Positions 10,206 to 18,048 of a DNA stretch of 40,728 nt are shown here, one piece after another. Each line of letters starts with the position of its first letter. Within the stretch, counting starts at the first letter, position 1. The notes beneath the pieces are model-generated. The model worked only from the letters and a program-made list of their open reading frames with translations, was not told the DNA's origin and searched no databases. The DNA lies in contig JANTGR010000004.1 of assembly GCA_024762875.1 (NCBI GenBank), positions 1 through 40,728 on the forward strand, written 5' to 3'. Position numbers and translations under genes: made by a program. The DNA is from Sulfurospirillum sp. GTDB taxonomy: Bacteria; Campylobacterota; Campylobacteria; Campylobacterales; QNZT01.

Positions 10206-10463
10206 ATGCAAAGTAGATATTTATATTCTATTTTTTTCTTACTTGCATGTAGTGTATGTGTGATGATATTTTTATCATACAGATACATTCATATTTCAAA
10301 AAAAACATTGTCAGCTGTTGAAGAGACAGCTGATCGTGTCGATACTACAAAAATACCAGAGACTACATTTACGCAAGATAGCTGGTTAGGCCAAATCAAA
10401 AAAAAGACCAATCAAAAAAGTTATTTTTATGCAGTATCTGAGATACAGTTAGAGTTAAATTAA
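10206..10463 (+). CDS. Small single-pass membrane protein between rpsA and serA
   Basis: The 85-residue protein begins directly after the rpsA stop codon with no spacer. Residues 7-24 (YSIFFLLACSVCVMIFLS) form one hydrophobic segment, followed by a soluble, mostly polar tail of about 60 residues with many Thr, Lys and Gln. The Cys residues in the helix are not a lipobox. No domain is recognised. Placement and direction suggest it is co-expressed with rpsA and serA. The absence of a strong ribosome site suggests translation by reinitiation after rpsA (inference). Confidence 0.6.
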   Translation: MQSRYLYSIFFLLACSVCVMIFLSYRYIHISKKTLSAVEETADRVDTTKIPETTFTQDSWLGQIKKKTNQKSYFYAVSEIQLELN

Positions 10464-10480
10464 ACCATATAGGGGATAAA

Positions 10481-12067
10481 ATGCAAAAAAAACGAATCAT
10501 AGTTTGTGATGCTATTCATCAAAGAGGCTTAGATATGCTTTCAGAGAGTGAAGATATTGAGTTTATTGATGCTTCTGCTGAGCCAAAAGATAAATTGTTG
10601 GAAATGGTAGGTGAGTATGATGTTGCTATCACACGTAGTTCTACAGATGTTGACCAAAAATTTATCGATGCTGCTAAAAACTTAAAAGCTGTTGTACGTG
10701 CCGGAGTAGGTGTGGACAATGTGGATATCGAAGGTTGTAGTAAAAATGGTATTATTGTGATGAATGTACCAACTGCCAATACAATTGCAGCTGTTGAATT
10801 AACAATGGCACATATGCTGGCTGCGGCAAGAAGCTTTCCAAATGCCAATAATCACTTAAAATTAGAACGGATTTGGAAAAGAGAGAAGTGGTATGGGATT
10901 GAATTAAAAGATAAAAAACTGGGTATTATCGGTTTTGGAAATATCGGTAGTCGTGTCGGAAAACGGGCACTGGCATTTGAAATGGATGTATTGGCTTATG
11001 ATCCCTATATCGATCCTTCCAAAGCAACAGATCTGGGTGTAGCTTATACCAATAATTTTGATGATATTCTGGCATGTGATTTTATCACAATTCATACACC
11101 AAAAAATACGGAAACAATTGACATCATTAACAGTGCGGAAATTGCCAAGATGAAAGATGGTGTAAGGTTGATCAATTGTGCCCGTGGCGGATTATATAAC
11201 GAAGATGCTTTATATGATGGTTTAAGCAGCAGTAAAATTGCTTATGCGGGTATCGATGTTTTTATAAAAGAACCGGCAATCAATAATAAACTTTTAGATT
11301 TGGAGAATATCTCAGTTACACCACATTTAGGAGCCAATACTAAAGAATCTCAGGAAAAAATAGCCACACAAGCTGCTGATCAGGCTATGAGTGCAGTTAG
11401 AGGAACAAGCTATCCCAATGCACTGAATCTTCCAATCAAAGAAAATGAGATGCCTGCTTTTGTCAAACCTTATCTTGAATTGGCACAAAAGATAGGCTAT
11501 TTGGCGGCACAAATCAATGTTGGATATATCAAATCTCTACAAATCGAAGCAGAAGGTGAAATTGCAGATTATTTAAATTCATTGACGACGTTTGCTTTGG
11601 TTGGCTCTTTAAAAGAATCTTTAGGCGAAAAGATCAATTATGTCAATGCTGAATTTGTAGCGAAAGAGAAGATGATTGATGTTTCAAATAAAAAAGTTTC
11701 AAATCTCAGTGAATATAAAAATAAAATAAAAATAAAATTGACAACGGATAAAGATACAATTGCTATTGGAGGAACAATTTTCTCTGATACAATTGAGAAA
11801 ATTGTGAGTATCAATGAAATTAAGTTGGACTTTAAACCTAAAGGCAAGATGGTATTTTTCTCGAATCAGGACAAGCCGGGTGTTATCGCAAAAATCACAA
11901 AAATTATGAGTGACAATGCTATCAATATAGCTGATTTTAGACTAGGCCGTGATTCTCATGGTGGGGCATTGGCAGTTGTATTAACTGATGAGACTGTATC
12001 AAAAGATCTACTTTCAACATTGAAAGCGATTGAAGAGTGTAACTGGGTATCTTACGCCAGTATCTAG
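10481..12067 (+). CDS. serA: D-3-phosphoglycerate dehydrogenase
   Basis: The 528-residue enzyme oxidises 3-phosphoglycerate to 3-phosphohydroxypyruvate, the first step of serine synthesis. It is the long form: a 2-hydroxyacid dehydrogenase core with the NAD fold LGIIGFGNIGSRVGKRA (about 147-163), the catalytic R in NCARGG, the E of IDVFIKEPA and the H of TPHLGANTKES, then an allosteric-substrate-binding domain (about 320-450), and a C-terminal ACT domain (about 455-528, NQDKPGVIAKITKIMSDN) for serine feedback. AGGGG lies 7 bases before the ATG. A perfect palindrome-pair hairpin follows the stop. Confidence 0.96.
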   Translation: MQKKRIIVCDAIHQRGLDMLSESEDIEFIDASAEPKDKLLEMVGEYDVAITRSSTDVDQKFIDAAKNLKAVVRAGVGVDNVDIEGCSKNGIIVMNVPTANTIAAVELTMAHMLAAARSFPNANNHLKLERIWKREKWYGIELKDKKLGIIGFGNIGSRVGKRALAFEMDVLAYDPYIDPSKATDLGVAYTNNFDDILACDFITIHTPKNTETIDIINSAEIAKMKDGVRLINCARGGLYNEDALYDGLSSSKIAYAGIDVFIKEPAINNKLLDLENISVTPHLGANTKESQEKIATQAADQAMSAVRGTSYPNALNLPIKENEMPAFVKPYLELAQKIGYLAAQINVGYIKSLQIEAEGEIADYLNSLTTFALVGSLKESLGEKINYVNAEFVAKEKMIDVSNKKVSNLSEYKNKIKIKLTTDKDTIAIGGTIFSDTIEKIVSINEIKLDFKPKGKMVFFSNQDKPGVIAKITKIMSDNAINIADFRLGRDSHGGALAVVLTDETVSKDLLSTLKAIEECNWVSYASI

Positions 12068-12071
12068 TCAT

Positions 12072-12099
12072 TATCATGATAGGATCTCCTATCATGATA
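12072..12099. terminator. Inverted pair of TATCATGATA palindromes between convergent genes
   Basis: Two palindrome copies (12072-12081 and 12090-12099) face each other as TATCATGATAGGA / TCCTATCATGATA, a perfect 13-bp inverted repeat with a 2-base centre. The hairpin lies 5 bases after the serA stop and just beyond the 3' end of the convergent adaptor gene, so it could terminate both. There is no T-run, so Rho-independent activity is not certain. Confidence 0.7.
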
Positions 12100-12112
12100 G
12101 AGGGTGTATCAC

Positions 12113-12898
12113 TTACATTTGGACATGTAATTTAGCATACATCCCAGGAAATATTTCTTCATCTTTTAAATCAAATTTTACTCTTATAGTCATGGTATGT
12201 GTCATAGGATTTGCACTAGGCACAATAGCCTGCACTTCACCTGTTGTAATAAAATTGATTGAAGGGATTTCTACTTTCAGTTTTTTATGTTTGTGAATAT
12301 ATTTGAGATTGGATTCAGCGACAGATGCTTCAATGACCAAATCATGTAAATCTACCAATACCATTGCAAGCATACCCGGCATAATCATGTCACCCACTTT
12401 GATCCTTTTTTGGACAATCACACCGTCATTGGGTGCTTTCACTTCCAGATAGTTATATAAGCCGGTAAATTGTTTGATTTTAATCGTTGCCTGTTTGACG
12501 ACCTGTTTGGCTGCCTTTAGCATGGCCTTGGTATTTTCTGCAGCAATATCAAGATTTTCCAGGTCCAGTCTGGTTGTTGATTTGCGTTTTTTTGCGTTGC
12601 GCCTTTCTCTTTGAGCATTTGCCAAATGTGTCTGATACATCTCAACAAATATTTTTGCCTGTTCTAAACCTAAATCAGCCTGTGATTTCATTAAGTCAAA
12701 TTCTCCAGACTGCAGTTCAAACAGTACATCATCTCTTTTTACACTGTCACCCAGGTTGAAGTTGATTTTTTTAATATATCCCATATAGTGACTGCCTATC
12801 ATCTTCTGGCTGTCAGAAACAACGGTTCCAGGTACTGTCAGTGTGGATGCTTGCATGATGGATACAATAAAAAGTAATGCCATTAAAAGTTTGCTCAT
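12113..12898 (-). CDS. Orphan membrane-fusion (HlyD/RND periplasmic adaptor) protein
   Basis: The 261-residue protein starts with a signal-like hydrophobic helix (MSKLLMALLFIVSIMQAS). It then has a biotinyl-lipoyl-like half-motif (GYIKKINFNLGDSVKRDDVL), a helical hairpin (about 70-140), the second lipoyl half (APNDGVIVQKRIKVGDMIMPG) and a beta-barrel with SNLKYIHKHKKLKVEIPS and PSANPMTHTMTIRVKF. It is clearly paralogous to the adaptor at 15611-16405, sharing GTVVSD, KAPNDGVIVQK and NPMTHT. Adaptors bridge an inner membrane pump to a TolC channel, but no pump gene is adjacent on this strand. AAGGGA precedes the start; a TATAAT (12921-12916 on this strand) lies very close upstream. Confidence 0.85.
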   Translation of the reverse strand: MSKLLMALLFIVSIMQASTLTVPGTVVSDSQKMIGSHYMGYIKKINFNLGDSVKRDDVLFELQSGEFDLMKSQADLGLEQAKIFVEMYQTHLANAQRERRNAKKRKSTTRLDLENLDIAAENTKAMLKAAKQVVKQATIKIKQFTGLYNYLEVKAPNDGVIVQKRIKVGDMIMPGMLAMVLVDLHDLVIEASVAESNLKYIHKHKKLKVEIPSINFITTGEVQAIVPSANPMTHTMTIRVKFDLKDEEIFPGMYAKLHVQM

Positions 12899-13094
12899 TG
12901 ATTCCCTTATCCTATATTATATAGTTGTGTAATTTAGCTATTGATTTTAGCACTTAGTATATTAAAATCTGCATAAGCTGCAAAGGTGAGTATATTACTT
13001 TAACATAAGAATAGTTTATATTTTTAATTTTTAATTTAATTTATCAAATATAAAAATTACTTATCCTTTAAGGCCTATTTTAGGATATAAGTGT

Positions 13095-13100
13095 TATAAT
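13095..13100 (+). promoter_or_regulatory. Probable -10 box of the 11-mer repeat protein gene
   Basis: TATAAT lies 40 bases before the ATG, with AAAGGAG between. It sits in the 242-bp divergent spacer (12899-13140), the longest gap in this half of the window; otherwise the spacer is featureless AT-rich sequence. Confidence 0.55.
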
Positions 13101-13140
13101 TTTCTTTTATAAAACAAGTCTAAAGGAGAATAGAAATATT

Positions 13141-14007
13141 ATGAAAAGAGTTTTTATCGCAACAAGTTTGGCAGCATTATTAACAACGACGGCGTCAGCT
13201 GATTTTAGTTTTGGTGATATGTTCACTGATATGAAAGATGCAGTTACCGGCGTGAGTAAAGATATGAAAGAGAGTGTTGTTGAAACTGGTAGAAGTGCAG
13301 AAAGATCTGTAACAAATGTTAGTAAAGATCAAAAAGATACAATGACTAGTGTCAGTAAAGACGTGAGAGATTCTACAATTGAAGTAGCTGAAGATACAAA
13401 AGATACAGCAACAAATGCATCTGCAGATTTGAAAGCAAGTTCTCAGTCAGCTACAAAAGATCTTAAAGATTCAGCTATTACTGCTTCTCATGATACAAGA
13501 GACAGTGTGAAAACAGTATCTAATGATTCAAGAGACAGTGTAAAAGAAGTTTCTAACGATACAACTGACAGTGTAAAAACAGTATCAAATGATTCTAGAG
13601 ACAGTGTGAGTAAAGTTAGTGATGACACAAGAGACAGTGTGAAAACAGTATCAAATGATTCAAGAGACAGCGTAAAAGAAGTTTCTAATGATACAACTGA
13701 TAGTGTTAGAACAGTATCTAATGATACAAGAGACAGCGTAAAAGAAGTTTCTAATGATACAACTGACAGTGTAAAAACAGTATCTAATGACACAAGAGAC
13801 AGTGTAAAAAAAGTTAGTGATGATTCTAGAGACAGTGTCAATAAAGTAAGTGACAATGCTAGAGACAGTGCAAATACAGCTTCTAACAATACAAGAGAAA
13901 GTGTTACTAATGTCAGTAAAGATACTAGAGATAGTGTAAAAGAAGTATCAAATGACACAAGTGATAGCGTTAAAAAAGTCAGTGATGACGCTAAAGAAAC
14001 TAAATAG
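13141..14007 (+). CDS. Secreted LEA-like protein of 23 tandem 11-residue repeats
   Basis: The 288-residue protein has a Sec signal peptide (residues 1-20, cut after ASA) and a 10-residue lead. It is then an uninterrupted array of 23 units of exactly 11 residues (residues 31-283), ending AKETK. The consensus is T-R-D-S-V-K-x-V-S-N-D, best conserved in units 9-18 (bases 13495-13824). Valines at unit positions 5 and 8 would form a hydrophobic stripe on a continuous hendecad helix; the rest is Asp/Ser/Lys/Arg/Thr. There is no Pro, Cys, Trp or Tyr. The period matches group 3 LEA proteins and apolipoprotein-type amphipathic helices, but sequence homology is not claimed. Its function is unknown; it is probably periplasmic. 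It lies upstream of a TolC/RND operon with its own promoter and terminator. Confidence 0.85.
   Translation: MKRVFIATSLAALLTTTASADFSFGDMFTDMKDAVTGVSKDMKESVVETGRSAERSVTNVSKDQKDTMTSVSKDVRDSTIEVAEDTKDTATNASADLKASSQSATKDLKDSAITASHDTRDSVKTVSNDSRDSVKEVSNDTTDSVKTVSNDSRDSVSKVSDDTRDSVKTVSNDSRDSVKEVSNDTTDSVRTVSNDTRDSVKEVSNDTTDSVKTVSNDTRDSVKKVSDDSRDSVNKVSDNARDSANTASNNTRESVTNVSKDTRDSVKEVSNDTSDSVKKVSDDAKETK
13231..13989 (+). repeat. 33-bp coding tandem repeat array (23 units)
   Basis: DNA-level tandem repeat of 33 bp encoding the 11-residue units. In the middle, units alternate KTVSND and KEVSND, giving a 66-bp higher-order unit. Outer units are more diverged, consistent with expansion from the centre. 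Confidence 0.85.
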
Positions 14008-14016
14008 TTTCAATTT

Positions 14017-14049
14017 TATACACTTTTGAGATCAAATCAAAAGTGTATA
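14017..14049 (+). terminator. Hairpin terminator after the repeat protein
   Basis: A perfect 13-bp stem (TATACACTTTTGA with TCAAAAGTGTATA) with a 7-nt loop, 9 bases after the stop codon. The T-rich tail is modest. Confidence 0.75.
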
Positions 14050-14168
14050 ATATCCTCTTATTTTCCCCATTTTTTATCCTTCCTGATACCAAAAATACGA
14101 CTATAGAGATATAAGTAATTTTACTGTAGAATTAATGTTAAAAAACAATGAGACATTAGGGGTCTATA

Positions 14169-15614
14169 GTGAAAAAAATAATTTTGTCAATCTACGTATG
14201 TGTTTGTCATCTTGCCTATGCAAATGATATAAAAATATATGATAATTTATCTTTGGAAGATGCGGTAAACATCACTAAAAAACAAAATTTAGAGATCAAC
14301 ATTGCTAATTTTGACAAAGAAGTGAATGAGTTGGGAATACGTGTTGCAAACGGCTACAGTTTCGGTAAACTTGATGCTACATTGATGGGGCTTAGATCAA
14401 ATGATGCAGGTAATGTATTTGGTTTTAAACTGCAAAGCAGGGAAGCCAATTTTGGAGATTTTGGATTTGATCAGTTTTTGGGAGCTTTTGGTTCTGCTAT
14501 GACAAATAGTGCAGGTTTACCAGATTTTAATGCATTTGCTGCCAATATGGCAAATCCGGATGCCCAGGCACAATTACTTGGCATTCAACCTGATCAATTA
14601 AATTATCCAAAAGCGAGAAATCATTTTGATACCAAATTAACGTATATGATTCCTCTTTATACGGGCTGGAAATTAAAAAGTTATCGAGATATTGCCAAGA
14701 TGATGTCCAAAATGGCGGGGCTGGATAAAGAGAAAGTGGTAGCTGAAAAGCTTTTTCAGGTTGAAAAAGCCTATTATGATATCTCTTTGTTATCCAATTT
14801 TGAAAAAGATTTGAAAACAATTTATCACAATATGGAAAAATTGCGTAATACAACACTGGAAATGCGAAAAGAAGGCTATGCAAAAAAGAGTGATCTCCTT
14901 GAAGTAGAATCCAAGCTTGCAAATATAGAGCGAATGCTGCGTCAGACAGAGGCCAATACTGAACTCTCTTATCAGTTTTTGAGTTTTTTGTTGAATGCTG
15001 AAGTCAAATCAATCAAAACGATTGCTCTGGATGCTCCTGATTTTTCAATTAGTGTCAAAGAAGTATTGGCAAAAAATCTGGATATCAAAAAAGCAAAAAC
15101 AGGTTTGGCGATACAGTCTAAAATGGTAACAGTCGCAGGGTCATCTTTTCAGCCTCAAGTAGGGGCATTTGCTGAATACGGCAGTAGTGATAATAAAATT
15201 TTTAATGATTTTAAAGATCATGATAGATATACAGTGGGCGTCAAACTCTCTTATAACCTTTTTAATGGCGGGAGTGACTGGGCGACCTTGCAGCAGGAGA
15301 AGCTGAAAAAGCTCAAAGTTGCAAAGCAGGTGGAATTGGCCAAAAAAGGGATTGCTTTAAAATTTAGAAAAATCAAAACAGAGATTAAAAACTTTAATGC
15401 ACAAATTGAAAGTTTACAAAAAGAGGTTGAGCTTTCAAATGAGATATTTTTAAGTTATCAGGCACGCTATGATGAGGGATTGACTTCTATCAATGATGTA
15501 ATGATTAAAGAGGCATTGCAACTGGAGAAATTACTCGGCTTACAGCAAGTCCAAACGCGCAGAAATGAGAAGATTTTAGAATTGGCGAGATTAATATATG
15601 GAGAAAACAAATGA
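14169..15614 (+). CDS. TolC-family outer membrane efflux channel
   Basis: The 481-residue protein has a signal peptide (about residues 1-18, cut after AYA) and the two-fold repeat of outer membrane efflux proteins. Each half has a long alpha-barrel helix pair around short beta strands; the second half shows the typical TVGVKLSYNLFNGGSDWATLQQEK strand-then-helix transition near residues 357-380. It is expected to form a trimeric channel through the outer membrane. The start is GTG with AGGGG upstream. It overlaps the downstream adaptor gene by 4 bases (ATGA), so channel, adaptor and pump form one operon (14169-19721). An insert of about 60 residues (DAGNVFGF to QPDQLNYP) resembles those of Campylobacterota TolC homologues. 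Confidence 0.9.
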   Translation: MKKIILSIYVCVCHLAYANDIKIYDNLSLEDAVNITKKQNLEINIANFDKEVNELGIRVANGYSFGKLDATLMGLRSNDAGNVFGFKLQSREANFGDFGFDQFLGAFGSAMTNSAGLPDFNAFAANMANPDAQAQLLGIQPDQLNYPKARNHFDTKLTYMIPLYTGWKLKSYRDIAKMMSKMAGLDKEKVVAEKLFQVEKAYYDISLLSNFEKDLKTIYHNMEKLRNTTLEMRKEGYAKKSDLLEVESKLANIERMLRQTEANTELSYQFLSFLLNAEVKSIKTIALDAPDFSISVKEVLAKNLDIKKAKTGLAIQSKMVTVAGSSFQPQVGAFAEYGSSDNKIFNDFKDHDRYTVGVKLSYNLFNGGSDWATLQQEKLKKLKVAKQVELAKKGIALKFRKIKTEIKNFNAQIESLQKEVELSNEIFLSYQARYDEGLTSINDVMIKEALQLEKLLGLQQVQTRRNEKILELARLIYGENK

Positions 15615-16405
15615 AAAAAATAGTCATCACATTGTTGTTGGTAAGTAGTTATCTATTTGCCTTAAAAGTAGAATTATCCGGTACGGTCGTATCTGACAAT
15701 AAAAAGATGTTAACAAGCAGGTACATGGGCTTTATCAAAAGTGTGAATGTAGGTGAAGGTGATCGTGTTACCAAGGGGCAGCTTCTGTATGAGATTGATT
15801 CCAAAGAGATTGACAGTGCAAAGACACAAGTAGAGCTAGGTATCCAGCAGGCACAATTGTCATTGCAAATGTATCGTAACCAGCATACCAATCTTTTGCT
15901 CAATCTTGCAAGAAACAAAAGACTTTTTGCCAAAGATATGGTATCCAAATACCAATTGGAGAGCCTGGAGTTGGCTGAGAAAAATTTGGTTGATATGATC
16001 AAAGTTGCTAAAAAGCAGGTGCAACAGGCAAAAGCACGTTTGACAGAAGTCAATAACCAATACAATTATTTGAAAGTAAAAGCACCCAATGACGGTGTGA
16101 TTGTCCAAAAAAACATCAATGTCGGTGAAATGGCTATCCCAGGTATGCCAGCACTTGTTTTAACAGACCTGAGCAAATTGAAAATTATGACAGAAGTTGC
16201 CGAGAGCAACTTGCAGCATATGCGGATAGGGAAAAAAGTCAATATCGAAATTCCATCTGCTGGTCTCGTAACAGTAGGCCATGTCAGTTCGATTATACCA
16301 AGTTCAAACCCAATGACCCATACTTTTAAAATAAAAATAGATTTTGACAGAGGTGGGAAGTTGGTCTACCCGGGACTATACAGTAAAATATCATTTGAAG
16401 ATTAG
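15611..16405 (+). CDS. RND efflux periplasmic adaptor (membrane-fusion protein)
   Basis: The 264-residue adaptor has a signal peptide (MKKIVITLLLVSSYLFA), a first lipoyl half (GFIKSVNVGEGDRVTKGQLL), a helical hairpin (about 65-145), a second lipoyl half (VKAPNDGVIVQKNINVGEMA) and a beta-barrel. It is short for the family, lacking a long membrane-proximal domain. The operon position between TolC and the RND subunits shows it joins them. It is paralogous to the orphan adaptor at 12113-12898. The ATG overlaps the TolC stop; GGGAG at its end serves the next gene. Confidence 0.93.
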   Translation: MKKIVITLLLVSSYLFALKVELSGTVVSDNKKMLTSRYMGFIKSVNVGEGDRVTKGQLLYEIDSKEIDSAKTQVELGIQQAQLSLQMYRNQHTNLLLNLARNKRLFAKDMVSKYQLESLELAEKNLVDMIKVAKKQVQQAKARLTEVNNQYNYLKVKAPNDGVIVQKNINVGEMAIPGMPALVLTDLSKLKIMTEVAESNLQHMRIGKKVNIEIPSAGLVTVGHVSSIIPSSNPMTHTFKIKIDFDRGGKLVYPGLYSKISFED

Positions 16406-16416
16406 GGAGCATTGAG

Positions 16417-18048
16417 ATGGAAGAAAAGGACATTGCTAAAATACCAGTGACGGATTATGCCGGGAAATTGGCAAAGACATTTATATACAACCCACTAACC
16501 CCTATCCTAGCTGTTTTCTTACTGGCAGTAGGGTATCTTGCCCTGGTAGTGATGCCCAGAGAAGAGGATCCTCAGATAGCGATCAGCGGTGGTACGATCA
16601 TGGTGGTCATCCCTGGATCCACACCCAGTGAGATCGAAAATGTTGTCGTTAAGCCGCTACAGAGAAAACTGCGTGAAATTTCAGGTTTGGAACATATATA
16701 TGGTGTTGCGGCCAATAATGTCGGCATCATTAATGTTATGTATAAAATCGGTGAAAACAGAGAAGATTCAAATTTGAAATTATATGACAAAGTGATGCAA
16801 AATATGAGTTTGATGCCAAAAGGTGCGATGCAGCCGATTGTGAAGCCGTTTGATATCGATATCGATGTGCCTATTGTGACTTTGGCCTTTTATGCGAAAG
16901 AGCATTCTTCTCTCTCTCAAACTGATCTTTTTAAGAAGGTACGGGATATTCAACAGGTGATGAATACAATCGACAATGTATCTAAAACAACACTTAAAGG
17001 TGAACATAAAGAGCAGTTTAATGTCAAAGTAGATCTATATAAGCTCTCTGGATACCATCTCTCATTGGGACAGTTAATGAAAGCAGTGCAGGCTCTGGCT
17101 GTCAATGTGCCTGAGGTCAAAGACCGTACAGCTGATGGTAAAATCGTGATGTTTGGTGTCAAAAATGCGATTAACAGTGTGGAAGATGTAAGAAATGTCA
17201 TTGTGGCGTCTTATATGGGGGCTCCTATTTATCTTAAAGATGTTGCTGATGTTGAAAGCAGTTATGATGTGCAAAACTACAAAGCTGCGGAAATTACACA
17301 ACGCCTGGAAAATGGCAAAATGAGTGACTTAAATAATCAAATAACCTTGTCTGTTTCCAAATTGAAAGGAACCAATGCAGTAAATGTTGCCGAAGCTGTG
17401 ATTGAAAAGCTTGATGAATACAAAGCTGAATTTCAAAAAGAGGGTATTGGCTATACTTTGACAAGGAACTATGGTGTAAGGGCTGATGAAGCAGTTAATG
17501 AATTGATGCATCACTTGATTATTACGATTATCATCATTGCTTTTGTTCTTGTGCTTGCTTTAGGCTGGAGAGAATCGGTCATTGTGACATTTACCGTGCC
17601 GGCTATTTTGGCAGTGACGCTTTTTATCGCTTATCTGACAGGACAGACGATCAACAGGATTACGTTATTTGCTTTTCTTTTGAGTCTGGGACTGCTGGTG
17701 GATGCTGCTATCATTGTTATCGAAAATATCCACAGACATATGCATGCACATGATGCAGCCGAGCGGGAAAAAGATGAGATCATGATAACGGCAACAGATG
17801 AGATTGGTGCTCCTACCAATGTTGCTACTCTGGCTATTATCTTGACGATGGTACCTATGGCATTTGTGGGAGGCATGATGGGTGAATTTATGAAGCCCAT
17901 ACCCTACAATGTGCCGGTAGCACTTTTTGCTTCTTTGATTGTGGCATATATCTTTACGCCTTATTTGGCAAATAAAATGTTAAAAAAACCAAAAGCACAT
18001 CATCATCAACACCATTTTCAAAAACAGAAGCAAGAAGGGGAAAAATAA
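16417..18048 (+). CDS. RND efflux pump, N-terminal half (split transporter)
   Basis: The 543-residue product is the first half of an AcrB/CusA-type RND pump: TM1 (about 28-48), the first large periplasmic porter loop (about 50-365, with PREEDPQI and PGSTPSEIENVV), then TM2-TM6 (about 366-520). TM4 contains LLVDAAIIVIENIHR with a single Asp (D429) followed by Ala, like heavy-metal HME pumps such as CusA, rather than the Asp-Asp pair of AcrB. The protein ends in a His-rich tail, AHHHQHHFQKQ. The second half is a separate gene whose ATG overlaps this stop by one base (TAATG) and has its own AAGGGG site, so the split looks genuine, not a sequencing error. The substrate is unknown. Confidence 0.92.
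   Translation: MEEKDIAKIPVTDYAGKLAKTFIYNPLTPILAVFLLAVGYLALVVMPREEDPQIAISGGTIMVVIPGSTPSEIENVVVKPLQRKLREISGLEHIYGVAANNVGIINVMYKIGENREDSNLKLYDKVMQNMSLMPKGAMQPIVKPFDIDIDVPIVTLAFYAKEHSSLSQTDLFKKVRDIQQVMNTIDNVSKTTLKGEHKEQFNVKVDLYKLSGYHLSLGQLMKAVQALAVNVPEVKDRTADGKIVMFGVKNAINSVEDVRNVIVASYMGAPIYLKDVADVESSYDVQNYKAAEITQRLENGKMSDLNNQITLSVSKLKGTNAVNVAEAVIEKLDEYKAEFQKEGIGYTLTRNYGVRADEAVNELMHHLIITIIIIAFVLVLALGWRESVIVTFTVPAILAVTLFIAYLTGQTINRITLFAFLLSLGLLVDAAIIVIENIHRHMHAHDAAEREKDEIMITATDEIGAPTNVATLAIILTMVPMAFVGGMMGEFMKPIPYNVPVALFASLIVAYIFTPYLANKMLKKPKAHHHQHHFQKQKQEGEK

Noticed and set aside
13488-13958. Open frame of 156 codons on the - strand through the 11-mer repeat gene
   Set aside because: It is open only because the 33-bp unit lacks stops in that frame; the product is a low-complexity Ser/Leu/Thr repeat, it has no ribosome site, and the + strand gene has signal peptide, promoter and terminator.
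13231-13989. CRISPR-like array
   Set aside because: Repeats are directly adjacent with no spacers, stay in frame for 23 units and encode a signal-peptide-bearing protein.
15210-15222. Near copies of the palindrome (e.g. 15214, 17779, 27050, 38541, 4984, 5329)
   Set aside because: They share only TCATGATA or ATCATGATA and lack the full 10-bp core; single-base variants were not counted, though they could be decayed sites.
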